Source of the DNA: Litorivivens sp041625495
GTDB taxonomy: Bacteria > Pseudomonadota > Gammaproteobacteria > Pseudomonadales > Spongiibacteraceae
Direction: 5' to 3'
Assembly: GCF_041625495.1 (NCBI RefSeq)
Contig: NZ_JBFJTH010000129.1
Coordinates: forward strand, 1 to 11,187
DNA length: 11,187 nucleotides
In this document: positions 1 through 6,447 of the stretch, in pieces
Layout of the letters: the number at the start of each line of letters is the position of its first letter
Position numbering within the stretch: position 1 is the stretch's first letter
Notes under the pieces: generated by a model
Databases searched by the model: none
What the model saw: the letters and a program-made list of their open reading frames with translations, nothing else
Told to the model about the DNA's origin: nothing
Made by a program: the position numbers and the translations under genes

Positions 1-560
1 ACTGTCTGAATGTGTTGCTTACCAAGTGGCGCTCCGGCGCACTGCCTGCAGATATCGTAGGTGTGTTCTCCAACCACGTAGATTGCCGAGGCTTGGTAGA
101 GTGGTACGGCATTCCTTTCCATCACCTGCCAGTGGCCAAAGAAACCAAGCCGGCACAAGAGGCAAAAATTCTCGCGCTGATGGAAAGCGAGCGTGCGGAG
201 CTGCTGGTGCTGGCGCGTTATATGCAGATTCTTTCTGATGATCTGTGCGCCAGGTTGGAAGGCCGCGCCATTAATATTCACCACTCGTTTTTGCCGAGCT
301 TTAAAGGTGCCAGGCCTTATCATCAGGCGCATCAGCGTGGGGTGAAAGTGGTTGGCGCCACGGCTCATTATGTAACTGCGGTACTCGACGAAGGGCCCAT
401 TATCGTGCAGGAAGTGAAGCCGGTGAATCATACCTTTACCATTGAACAGCTGGTGCACCTTGGTCACGATATCGAGGCAACGGCGCTTTCTCACGCGGTT
501 CGTCTGCATTGTGAAGAGCGTGTGGTACTCAACGGCGAAAAAACCGTTATTCTTCAGTAA
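1..560 (+). CDS. purU: Formyltetrahydrofolate deformylase PurU, 5'-truncated by window edge
   Basis: PurU hydrolyses 10-formyltetrahydrofolate to formate and tetrahydrofolate in the cytoplasm, balancing one-carbon pools and supplying formate for purine synthesis. The frame is open from the left edge. The residues before the GTG at position 12 (C-L-N) match the usual HCL..LL..W segment, so that GTG is internal and the true start lies upstream. The visible part is the formyltransferase fold: NHVDCRGLVEWYGIPFHHLP, the catalytic Asn and His in INIHHSFLPSFKGARPY (Asn codon 273-275), and the catalytic Asp in LDEGPII. The N-terminal ACT domain (about 90 residues) is missing only because of the window edge. 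The C-terminus ends as expected for the family. Downstream genes follow on the same strand after 26 bp, so a common transcript is possible. Identity as PurU rather than PurN rests on the CL.DLL-like start and the NH.D..... spacing typical of the deformylase. Confidence 0.93.
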   Translation, partial: CLNVLLTKWRSGALPADIVGVFSNHVDCRGLVEWYGIPFHHLPVAKETKPAQEAKILALMESERAELLVLARYMQILSDDLCARLEGRAINIHHSFLPSFKGARPYHQAHQRGVKVVGATAHYVTAVLDEGPIIVQEVKPVNHTFTIEQLVHLGHDIEATALSHAVRLHCEERVVLNGEKTVILQ

Positions 561-586
561 GGGAATGGATCGCACAGGCAGCCACC

Positions 587-862
587 GTGAAAAAGCACCT
601 GATGTTGTACGCGCAATTAGCCTTGGCTTGGCTGGCACTGGCTCTGGGTGTGGTATTTCTGTTTTCCCCAGTACCGTTGGGCGTTGCCTTTATTGCGCTG
701 GGTCTTTCCCTGCTGGTTTATGCGAGTGAATCTCTAGAACGTAAGGTGCGGGCTTTTCGTGGGCGTCATGCGGGGCTCAACGGGCATTTGGTCCGCTTTG
801 AGGCCAGGCTCAATAACCGCGTAAAGTTTCTGGGTGATGCTATGCAAAGAACCCGTCCATGA
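587..862 (+). CDS. Small membrane protein, PGPGW-like
   Basis: The product is a 91-residue protein with two hydrophobic segments (about residues 7-28 and 31-50) separated by FSPVPLG, then a basic, probably cytoplasmic tail (ERKVRAFRGRH). Two short helices with a Pro/Gly turn resemble the putative transmembrane PGPGW family, whose biochemical role is not known. Translation is read from a GTG at 587, with only a weak purine-rich stretch (AAGGGAATGG) about 20 nt upstream. The stop overlaps the next ATG by 4 bp (ATGA), which suggests translational coupling with the DUF3301 gene. The family assignment is from memory of the pattern. The membrane topology is directly visible. Confidence 0.75.
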   Translation: MKKHLMLYAQLALAWLALALGVVFLFSPVPLGVAFIALGLSLLVYASESLERKVRAFRGRHAGLNGHLVRFEARLNNRVKFLGDAMQRTRP

Positions 863-1197
863 TTGAACTGTCGGATATTGCGCTACTGCTTATTGTCGGG
901 TTGGCCGGCAGCTATTTCTGGCAGGCCCACGGTATTCGTGAGATCGCCCTGCGTGCAACACGCCTGTATTGTCAGCGCGAAAGCCTGCAATTACTGGATG
1001 ACAGCATTGCCTTGAGGGCGCTGTGGTTAAAGCGCGACAGGCGTGGCCGCTGGCGATTCTGGCGGGGTTACCAGTTTGAGTTCACGGTAACTGGCGACGA
1101 ACGCTATGTGGGAAGAACTGTCACTCTGGGCAAGCTGGTGGAATCGGTGCAGGTGCCCCCTCATCGCATGCCGGATGATGAGCACACGCTTCACTAA
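859..1197 (+). CDS. DUF3301 family protein, single membrane anchor
   Basis: The product is a 112-residue protein with one N-terminal transmembrane helix (about residues 7-22, IALLLIVGLAGSYFWQ) followed by a soluble region. The stretches REIALRATRLYCQRESLQLL, LKRDRRGRWRFWRGYQFEF and GDERYVGRTVTL are the hallmarks of DUF3301, a gammaproteobacterial family of unknown function. It starts at an ATG inside the stop of the preceding gene, so the two are probably co-translated. The stop is only about 23 bp before the left end of an insertion sequence, and no convincing terminator is seen in between, so the IS may have changed the native 3' end of this transcript. The gene itself is intact. Confidence 0.85.
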   Translation: MIELSDIALLLIVGLAGSYFWQAHGIREIALRATRLYCQRESLQLLDDSIALRALWLKRDRRGRWRFWRGYQFEFTVTGDERYVGRTVTLGKLVESVQVPPHRMPDDEHTLH

Positions 1198-1220
1198 AAG
1201 TGCGTGTTGGCCCCAAAAAA

Positions 1221-1248
1221 AAGGTTCATCGCATATTAGGGTGGAATG
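1221..1248. repeat. Left terminal inverted repeat of the ISL3 element
   Basis: It reads inward AAGGTTCATCG..., and matches the inverted right end at 19 of the first 24 positions. The transposase stop codon falls within it. An 8-base A-run (1215-1222) overlaps its outer edge. Confidence 0.75.
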
Positions 1249-2431
1249 CTGCTCTGATCTTGAGAAAGAAGTAGCTGTTGTCTCGATACCCATAGGCCAT
1301 CCGTTTTATCACCTTGATGCGATTGTTCATCCCCTCTAGCTTGCTGGTACTGAGGGGATGATCAGCCGAAGCCAATATCCCAGAGAGGTAAGGTTTCAGT
1401 TTCTTGGCGAAGTCCTGCAGCGGTTTGATTCCGCTCTCAGCAACCTGTTGCCACCAGAGCTTCCACTGTCGCAGGGCTGCCAATCGAGAGCGGCAGTACC
1501 ACATCTCCTTCAGCTGCTCTTTCAGCAGATAAACGGTCATCAGTGGCTTATTCGCCGCCAGCAACTGATCCAGATAATCCTGCTGATCATCTGTCATGTT
1601 GCAACGATTCTTCAGCAGTACCCAGCGACCGCGTTTGACCCACTTCCTGGCTGCCGGATCGCCACGCAGAACATTGGCCTGATCCACTCTGACGCGATCA
1701 ATCACTTCTCGTCCGTATTTTGCTATCACGTGGAAGAGGTCGTAGACCACTTTTGCCTGCGGGCAGTGCAGCTGCACTTCCAAATCGAAGGCCGTATTCA
1801 TATCCATTGCCACCGCTTCAACCCGGCGACAGAATCGTCCCATTTGCTCGAAGAATGGGCGGATTGATTCTCGGCTGCGCCCCTCACCCACCCAGAGGAC
1901 TTCCTGAGTATCAGCATCGGCAACAACCGTGGCGTACCTGTGGCCTTTGAACAGTGCAAATTCATCCATCATCAATCGCCTCACCGACGACCAGTCAGGA
2001 TCACCAAGTTCTCGTTCAAGTCGCTGTTTATCCAGCGTTTTGACGGTGTGCCAGCTTAAATCCAGCAGCTCGGCGACATGCTTGATCGGAAGCAATCTGC
2101 AGAGGCCTTCGGCATGCGCTTGAAGCCGACGAGTAAGACGTTTGCAGGGTGAAAGCCAGCTGATACGTTGAACCCGAACACCGCAGGTGTCACAGCGCAC
2201 ACGACCCACGTCGATGTGAAGCATGACTCGACAATCGAAGAAATCGCGGTCTCGGATGCGCCGATGGCGGTGGTCGTGTAAGTGGGGGCAAGGTCGACCG
2301 CATACCGAGCAGCGTGGGGTTATGCTGGAGTCGCGGGACAGGTGCAAGTGGAGCCAACCGTCCTCTATCTTATGGACATCAGCTTCAAAGCCTTCAAATA
2401 AATACCGGGATAGCGCAGAATCATTAAACAC
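1226..2431 (-). CDS. ISL3-family transposase
   Basis: The product is a full-length transposase of 401 residues, the usual size for the family. It carries an N-terminal zinc ribbon (C41-x2-C44 and C80-x2-C83), a helix-turn-helix around residues 112-140 (AELLDLSWHTVKTLDKQRLE), and a DDE catalytic core. Probable catalytic acids are D156 (MMDEFAL), D210 or D231 (AVAMDMN, VVYDLFHVIAKY) and E366 in SKLEGMNNRIKVIKRMAYGY. It is predicted to bind the terminal inverted repeats and catalyse cut-and-paste transposition. Translation begins at a GTG with no strong ribosome-binding site. The stop codon (1226-1228) lies inside the left inverted repeat. No frameshift or internal stop is seen, so the element could be active. 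Confidence 0.95.
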   Translation of the reverse strand: MFNDSALSRYLFEGFEADVHKIEDGWLHLHLSRDSSITPRCSVCGRPCPHLHDHRHRRIRDRDFFDCRVMLHIDVGRVRCDTCGVRVQRISWLSPCKRLTRRLQAHAEGLCRLLPIKHVAELLDLSWHTVKTLDKQRLERELGDPDWSSVRRLMMDEFALFKGHRYATVVADADTQEVLWVGEGRSRESIRPFFEQMGRFCRRVEAVAMDMNTAFDLEVQLHCPQAKVVYDLFHVIAKYGREVIDRVRVDQANVLRGDPAARKWVKRGRWVLLKNRCNMTDDQQDYLDQLLAANKPLMTVYLLKEQLKEMWYCRSRLAALRQWKLWWQQVAESGIKPLQDFAKKLKPYLSGILASADHPLSTSKLEGMNNRIKVIKRMAYGYRDNSYFFLKIRAAFHPNMR

Positions 2432-2500
2432 AGGCGGGTCGTCGGTTGTTGGTGGTTTTGGTCGATTGCTATCAACCGATAACCCGCTTGTTTTTTCAAC

Positions 2501-2528
2501 CTACCCACCTGAATTTACGAAGAACCTT
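2501..2528. repeat. Right terminal inverted repeat of the ISL3 element
   Basis: On the minus strand it reads inward AAGGTTCTTCGTAAATTC.... It lies about 70 bp upstream of the transposase start. The outer edge merges with a T-run (2527-2532), mirroring the A-run at the left end. Confidence 0.75.
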
Positions 2529-2658
2529 TTTTATGGACTTCAAATCCGCAATGGAAAAACTTGTTGTCTGCCAGAAATGAATGAACCAACAAAGACTAGA
2601 GCAGATCGGACTATGTACATGCTTTAATTAGTCCAGACACAAAGCAACCAGCACTCCA

Positions 2659-3039
2659 GTGACACTAAAAATTTAACTCTCCGGCAAAATCCACACCGAC
2701 TGGCGCAATCAAATCATTGAAAGCTGCCGCGAGCAGAAACTGGATATCGCCTTTACCTCCGCCAACACCGACCACGAATCCAGCGACGCCGCAGGCGATG
2801 GTCTCGGCCCCGAGCAAAAAGACTTCTGGCGCGACCACAAATCCGCCAAGGTCAACGCCATCCTCACCAAGACCTTGATCGAGCAAAGCGACGTGGCGAT
2901 TATCCGCTTCGGTGACAAATACAAACAATGGAATGCCGCCTTCGACGCAGGCTACTGCGCCGCCCTCGGCAAGCCCTGTATCACGCTCCAAGGGGATTGC
3001 CCCAGCCCCACCATCGAGCGATACAAGGCCTTGAATTAA
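2659..3039 (+). pseudogene. ytoQ: ytoQ-family gene broken by an early stop codon (copy 1)
   Basis: The plus-strand frame from a GTG at 2659 reads VTLKI, then TAA (2674-2676), then LSGKIHTDWR and 120 open codons in total before the final TAA. YtoQ family proteins start with (V/I)YLSGEIHTDWR and carry FTSP..DHE.SD, FW.DHK.AK.N, and FGDKYKQWNAAFDAGY. All of these are recognisable here (the last at codons 84-99). The internal TAA stands where the family has Tyr, so a single TAC/TAT-to-TAA change explains it. No good downstream start exists before conserved sequence. The C-terminus diverges after LGKP and ends about 25 residues before the family's usual length (about 148 residues in Bacillus YtoQ). 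I therefore call it a pseudogene. YtoQ function is unknown; the fold is thought to be related to nucleoside 2-deoxyribosyltransferase-like proteins, which I could not verify here. Confidence 0.82.
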
Positions 3040-3070
3040 ACTCGGCAGAGCCTTTAATTTAGTCCGAGTT
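3039..3070. terminator. Hairpin after the ytoQ relic, possible weak terminator
   Basis: A 7-bp perfect stem (AACTCGG / CCGAGTT) encloses an 18-nt loop directly at the stop of the ytoQ relic. There is no clear U-run on the plus strand (GCTTTA follows), so termination is only a possibility. Confidence 0.3.
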
Positions 3071-3210
3071 GCTTTACGGAAAATGCAGTAAACTGCGCTG
3101 AGAGCAGCCCCAAAAGCTCGGCCGGGCCTCTTGTAAAAATAGGATCTGCGCCTTTTTCGGGGACTTCCCTACCCTGACGATCAACAACAGTTTCACTCGG
3201 AGTCCATTGA

Positions 3211-4002
3211 ATGCGCACACTGTGCATTGTGTCCCTGATAGTTACCCTTTACCTCGGTGGCTGCTCGCTCGTTGGGCAGAATGCTCTGGACCCTATCGAC
3301 TGGACCGACAAAGAGGTGGAACGCCATGCCGCCTCCGGCCGGGGATTCATGGCACAGTTACGAAAGGACCCTCTCATAGTGGGCCCCTACACTGCCGCTT
3401 TCGAGGCCCGGAGCCCGTGGAACAACCTGCCCGTGCAAACAAGCACTGACGTACAGGTTGGGCTAGGCGCCGAGGGCGGACGCCAGGCCAGCGCCGGAAC
3501 CACCAGCCTGCGCAATGAGTCTGAAATGAAAATCCGCCTGTACGGTCCCGTTGGCGAACTCGCATCTATTCAATGTCGACAAGTCCTCAACGTAGAAAAC
3601 TGGGAAGCGCGGGTTACCAACAAGCGCGGCGAGAACGACATGAGCGTAACGGAAAACATTGCTTATGATGCTTCACTCAACTGCCGTTCGCGCAAGCTTG
3701 GCCCAGCTTGGCCGCAATGGCAGCTGGATATGCACGCCACGGGCAAAAAACCGCTGCACGGTATTCTTAGAATCGACGGTCACGATTTTGAGGTCTCTGG
3801 AAGCCAGGCATCAACGGTGGGCGTATTGCCCGACACCGTCAGCTATGAGGTGCGCCAGAACAGCCAAGTGCTTGCCCTCATAGATCGCAGCAGTGAGGGG
3901 CAACTGAGTATCGCCGTCCCTATCAGCGAAAATCTGCACACGTCTCTGTTTGGCGCGGCAGCCGTGCTGCTGCTTGCCCACGACCCCTTGAGCCCGCAAT
4001 AG
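3211..4002 (+). CDS. Putative lipoprotein of unknown function
   Basis: The product has 263 residues and begins with a lipoprotein signal peptide: a short basic start, a hydrophobic stretch and the lipobox L15-G-G-C18, so lipidation at Cys18 is expected. The residue after Cys is Ser, which favours outer-membrane sorting. The mature part (about 245 residues) has no family I recognise. It contains two further Cys (QCRQ, NCRS) that could form a disulphide, and many alternating polar/hydrophobic stretches suggesting beta structure. A late hydrophobic patch (LFGAAAVLLLAH) lies near the C-terminus. The start ATG has a good ribosome-binding site (GGAG at about 3199-3202). A hairpin terminator follows about 6 bp after the stop, so the gene appears monocistronic. 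Confidence 0.8.
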   Translation: MRTLCIVSLIVTLYLGGCSLVGQNALDPIDWTDKEVERHAASGRGFMAQLRKDPLIVGPYTAAFEARSPWNNLPVQTSTDVQVGLGAEGGRQASAGTTSLRNESEMKIRLYGPVGELASIQCRQVLNVENWEARVTNKRGENDMSVTENIAYDASLNCRSRKLGPAWPQWQLDMHATGKKPLHGILRIDGHDFEVSGSQASTVGVLPDTVSYEVRQNSQVLALIDRSSEGQLSIAVPISENLHTSLFGAAAVLLLAHDPLSPQ

Positions 4003-4008
4003 AAAGTT

Positions 4009-4033
4009 AAAGGGGCAAAGTGCTGCCCTTTTT
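4009..4033. terminator. Rho-independent terminator between convergent genes
   Basis: A stem GGGCA / TGCCC (4013-4017 and 4024-4028) with a 6-nt loop AAGTGC is extended by A-rich and T-rich flanks and followed by TTTTT on the plus strand. It directly follows the 3211-4002 lipoprotein gene. On the minus strand the same hairpin is followed by CTTTAACTTTC, so it may also stop transcripts of the hydrolase gene that ends at 4081. Confidence 0.65.
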
Positions 4034-4080
4034 ATAATCCAAAACGCTAGGCAATTCCCGATATCGCAATCGTGTTGATC

Positions 4081-5061
4081 TCAAATTTCGCCTTGCTGAT
4101 ATCGCAACCAAGCAATGAGATCGGCAATCACTTCGCTCTGATTGAGTTCATGAAGTACGTCATGCCGTGCCTGTGGGTAGAGCTTTACCGTCACATTGCT
4201 TAAGTGAGCCCTGAGCCACGCAGCCAACTTTTCAACCCCTTTGCCCTTATGCCCCACAGGGTCCTGATCTCCGGCAAAGAGATAGACAGGGATATCAGGG
4301 CGGAACTGCTGTAAGGATTGCTGGCTGTACAAGGTATTCAGAAAACGAAACATGTCGCGCCAAAAAGCATTGGAGACCTGCATGCCACAGCGCGGGTCGT
4401 TCACGTAAGCATCCACAAAAGCGGTTTCTCTACTCACCCAGTCAAAGGCTGTGCGCGGGTTCTTTACAGTGCGATTAAAGCCACCAAAGGTTAGGGCATG
4501 TATCACGGGGCTTTGCCCATTGGCGCCTTGTCTTGCACATTCAAATGCCGCAATCCAGCGCGCCGCCAAGGTCAGCCAACGCGGTTCAAATGAACTGCCT
4601 TCCAACAACAGAAAGTCTGCACGCTCAGGGTACTCCTGAGCAAAACGCTGTGTAATAAACGAGCCCATGCTATGCCCGAGAATGGCTAAGGGCGTTTCGG
4701 GACTGGCTTCCCTCATCAGCGTATTAAGGGAGAGCATGTCCTTGAGGATATAGTCCCAGTTCTGGGAGTCACTTACTACGCCGAGCCCGTCAATCGGCAC
4801 ATTTTGTCCATGACAACAGTGGTCATGGGCGTAGACACTGAAACCCGCCGCATTAAGAAGCTGCGCAACATCGCCGTAGCAGCCAGAGTGCTCCGACATC
4901 CCATGCACGATATGAACAAGCAACTTGGGCGACGGCACCAGCCATTGCCGATAGGCCACACGTCGGCCTGCGCCTGAATACCATTGAATATCGGGGGAAC
5001 TGTCTGTCATAGCGGGCTTTATCATTATCTGCGCGAAAAAATGAGTATATGCGTCTTGCAC
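4081..5061 (-). CDS. Alpha/beta hydrolase, monoacylglycerol lipase / lysophospholipase type
   Basis: The product is a serine hydrolase of the Hydrolase_4 (PldB/monoglyceride lipase) type, predicted to cleave acyl esters such as lysophospholipids or monoacylglycerols in the cytoplasm. Counting from the GTG at 5061 (326 residues): oxyanion region HGMSEHSG (53-60), the HDHCCHGQ loop (79-86), nucleophile elbow G-H-S131-M-G-S, probable acid D267 in GDQDPVG, and probable catalytic H300 in QARHDVLHE. All are present, so the enzyme should be active. The start is uncertain: the GTG has no proper ribosome-binding site, and ATG codons at 5025 and 5010 lie closer to where the family's homology begins. 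A TATACT at about 5043-5048 could even be a -10 box, which would favour the later starts. No signal peptide is seen. The gene is convergent with the lipoprotein gene at 3211-4002. Confidence 0.9.
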   Translation of the reverse strand: MQDAYTHFFAQIMIKPAMTDSSPDIQWYSGAGRRVAYRQWLVPSPKLLVHIVHGMSEHSGCYGDVAQLLNAAGFSVYAHDHCCHGQNVPIDGLGVVSDSQNWDYILKDMLSLNTLMREASPETPLAILGHSMGSFITQRFAQEYPERADFLLLEGSSFEPRWLTLAARWIAAFECARQGANGQSPVIHALTFGGFNRTVKNPRTAFDWVSRETAFVDAYVNDPRCGMQVSNAFWRDMFRFLNTLYSQQSLQQFRPDIPVYLFAGDQDPVGHKGKGVEKLAAWLRAHLSNVTVKLYPQARHDVLHELNQSEVIADLIAWLRYQQGEI

Positions 5062-5191
5062 CCTAGATGCGAAGCGCGCAAACCCAATCTATTCAGGCCG
5101 ATGTCAGAACCTTCAGCTAAATAATTTGTTCAATGAAGGAAAAACCCTACCCAATTCATCCCTTCAAAAAAATTGAGGCTACAACAGTTCC

Positions 5192-5290
5192 GTGACATTC
5201 AAAGTGTACCTTTCCGGAGGATCGATACCGACTGGCGCGATCGATCCATTCAAAGCTGACGCGACCGTAAATCCACCAAGGTCTAAGCCG
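5192..5290 (+). pseudogene. ytoQ: Decayed ytoQ remnant (copy 2)
   Basis: The plus strand reads VTFKVYLSG from a GTG at 5192. After loss of one base (5220 region) it continues as IDTDWRDRSIQS, a stop, RDRKSTKV, and another stop. These segments align with the ytoQ relic at 2659-3039. The first 74 aligned positions match at 56, and the later block (GAC..AAATCC.CCAAGGTC) at 22 of 27. Between the two blocks about 34 codons present in copy 1 are missing, and the join lies at a CGCGA shared by both edges, as expected for a deletion between short repeats. Frameshift, two stops and deletion make it clearly non-functional. Homology beyond 5290 is not visible. The antisense frames here are open by chance and are not genes. 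Confidence 0.7.
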
Positions 5291-5487
5291 ACCAGAGTAC
5301 TGACTGCAACCTCCCAGCGCGAATATGGCACGCTTTCTAAATTTCCGGCGGCGCATCGAACGAAATAAAGGGTCGCATGATCGCTCAGAAACGATATCAT
5401 TATTGGGCTTTACTAAGCAGCAATAGGCTTAGATCTTGAGTGCCGGTCATGATCAGGACAGTATCTAACCGAGCGCTTGTGTAGAAC

Positions 5488-5505
5488 GTGACACGCATGC
5501 GTCAC
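5488..5505. promoter_or_regulatory. Palindromic site upstream of the poly-glycine protein gene
   Basis: GTGAC and GTCAC form inverted half-sites separated by 8 nt, and the centre contains the perfect 10-bp palindrome ACGCATGCGT (5493-5502). The site lies 26 bp before the ATG at 5532, in a position fitting an operator. The half-sites resemble CRP/FNR-type TGTGA/TCACA, but the spacing is too long for that family, so no regulator is named. Confidence 0.35.
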
Positions 5506-5531
5506 AACAGAACTAGAAAAGGACGTCGAAT

Positions 5532-6182
5532 ATGTTGAGTTTGTTTCATCCTCGTATCATTGCCCGTGTAGTAACCTTAGTACTCGCACTACTGCCTTGC
5601 CTAAGCTATGCCGCCTCACCTCAGGACCGGGTTGGTGTGCTTGTGGAATTGAATTGGCAGCTTGGGGATATTCGTCCCGACCAGAACCGATGGCAGGCAA
5701 ACTTTGCACTGGGGCAGACCGGCGACATCGTACGCGCTGTGCATGAGACAGCTTCCTTAACCGCTAGCAAATATGACCCGTTCGAATTTGAGTACGTTGC
5801 CGGCTACTATCAAGAGCATTCACTACGACCTTTGCAGTGGTCGACTGATTCATTGGGGAATTCGCTTGGCAGACTTTACGGTGTTTCAGTCGTGTCCAAG
5901 ATTTCACCGGTTTTCAATGCTTCTGAAACCAGCACTGGGTCAAGCGCCACTCTCGCCTCGAATCCTTGGGTATGGATAGGAGCCGTAGTTGTTGGGGTCG
6001 CCGCTACCGCTGGTGGTGGCGGTGGCGGTGGCGGTGGCGGTGGCAGCTCCAACAGCAGCGGCACCAATAACAACGGCACATTGGTTGGGGGCGACGAATG
6101 CGACGTTGTAAGTGGCTCCGCTACGGCCCCACAGGTGGTCTCCGGTTGCCAGGTAGCGGGAAATGAGGTTAACGCACCGTGA
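5532..6182 (+). CDS. Exported/membrane protein with glycine tract, unknown function
   Basis: The product has 216 residues. It starts with a cleavable signal peptide (hydrophobic core about residues 11-25, likely cut after SYA at 27). The N-terminal soluble part (to about residue 143) belongs to no family I recognise. A hydrophobic segment NPWVWIGAVVVGVAATA (144-160) is followed by 11 consecutive glycines (161-171), then a Ser/Asn/Gly-rich linker and a short tail with two Cys (C190, C206) that may form a disulphide. A signal peptide, a membrane segment and a Gly-rich flexible region suggest a periplasmic protein tethered to the inner membrane, or a surface protein. The ribosome-binding site AAAAGGA (about 5517-5523) is well placed before the ATG. 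The glycine codons are a GGTGGC repeat that could vary in length without shifting frame. Confidence 0.75.
   Translation: MLSLFHPRIIARVVTLVLALLPCLSYAASPQDRVGVLVELNWQLGDIRPDQNRWQANFALGQTGDIVRAVHETASLTASKYDPFEFEYVAGYYQEHSLRPLQWSTDSLGNSLGRLYGVSVVSKISPVFNASETSTGSSATLASNPWVWIGAVVVGVAATAGGGGGGGGGGGSSNSSGTNNNGTLVGGDECDVVSGSATAPQVVSGCQVAGNEVNAP
6012..6044 (+). repeat. GGTGGC hexanucleotide repeat encoding poly-glycine
   Basis: One GGT is followed by five perfect GGTGGC units (6015-6044) within the 5532-6182 gene. Units are multiples of three, so slippage would change the glycine number but not the frame. Confidence 0.9.
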
Positions 6183-6190
6183 CTGCTCCC

Positions 6191-6212
6191 CACCCTACGC
6201 TTCGCTAGGGTG
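6191..6212. terminator. Hairpin just after the poly-glycine protein gene
   Basis: CACCCTA pairs with TAGGGTG, with an inner GC/GC pairing and a one-base bulge, 8 bp after the stop codon at 6182. The position suggests a transcription terminator or mRNA-end stabiliser, but the following sequence (AGGCTTCCC) lacks a U-run. Confidence 0.4.
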
Positions 6213-6447
6213 AGGCTTCCCACTTCTTGGGTAGAAACGACGAGACCCGCCGCTTTTAACTTCAAAATACCTTGCGGCTTTATCCATCTTAACCGTGCTT
6301 GGCAAACTATTGTCTGCCCGGTTATTGCCGCCACTCTGAATCTTCCATTCGGTATTGCACAGAGGCTGTCCGTTGGACTATTGATTCCAGCATTGCGCAT
6401 CCTAAACGCAGTTCGGGCATCGCTGGCAGCGCCGCTTTTGCTTGCCG
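6213..6447. other. Unassigned stretch between convergent genes
   Basis: About 235 bp separate the hairpin at 6191-6212 from the end of the lipase-like gene. Frames are open on both strands (a 90-codon plus-strand frame at 6210-6482 and part of a minus-strand frame at 5876-6400). Neither has a convincing ribosome-binding site or recognisable motif, and both run into genuine genes, so I do not call them. Confidence 0.5.

Larger units (their letters stand above)
1221..2528 (-). mobile_element. ISL3-family insertion sequence, about 1.3 kb
   Basis: The element holds one complete ISL3-type transposase on the minus strand, bounded by imperfect terminal inverted repeats: the left end reads inward AAGGTTCATCGCATATTAGG and the right end AAGGTTCTTCGTAAATTCAG. 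They match at 19 of the first 24 positions. Outside the arms lie an A-run (1215-1222) on the left and a T-run (2527-2532) on the right, which makes the exact outer boundary uncertain by a few bases. No 8-bp direct target duplication is visible for any boundary I tried, although ISL3 members normally make one. The element sits right after the purU/PGPGW/DUF3301 block and just before an accessory-looking stretch. Confidence 0.85.
5062..5531. other. 470-bp gap between divergent genes
   Basis: The gap separates the minus-strand hydrolase from the plus-strand poly-glycine protein gene. It holds the ytoQ remnant (5192-5290) and a palindromic site just upstream of 5532 (5488-5505). No intact gene or RNA gene is apparent. 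Antisense frames of 66 and 73 codons exist, but they mirror the ytoQ relic and have no features of their own. Confidence 0.6.

Noticed and set aside
1358..1867. Plus-strand frame of 169 codons
   Set aside because: It is a shadow of the transposase on the opposite strand.
2665..2991. Minus-strand open frame of 108 codons
   Set aside because: It is antisense to the ytoQ relic, whose plus-strand translation shows clear family motifs. The Gly/Val-rich minus-strand translation has none.
5156..5400. Two minus-strand frames of 66 and 73 codons that resemble the minus-strand frame at 2665-2991
   Set aside because: The resemblance is the mirror image of the two ytoQ relics on the plus strand, so these are not a separate protein family.
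5488..5505. CRP or FNR binding site
   Set aside because: The half-sites look similar, but the gap between them is longer than the 6 bp required.
5876..6400. Minus-strand frame of 174 codons across the poly-glycine gene
   Set aside because: It contains a proline run antisense to the glycine codons, has no ribosome-binding site, and overlaps a gene with a clear signal peptide.
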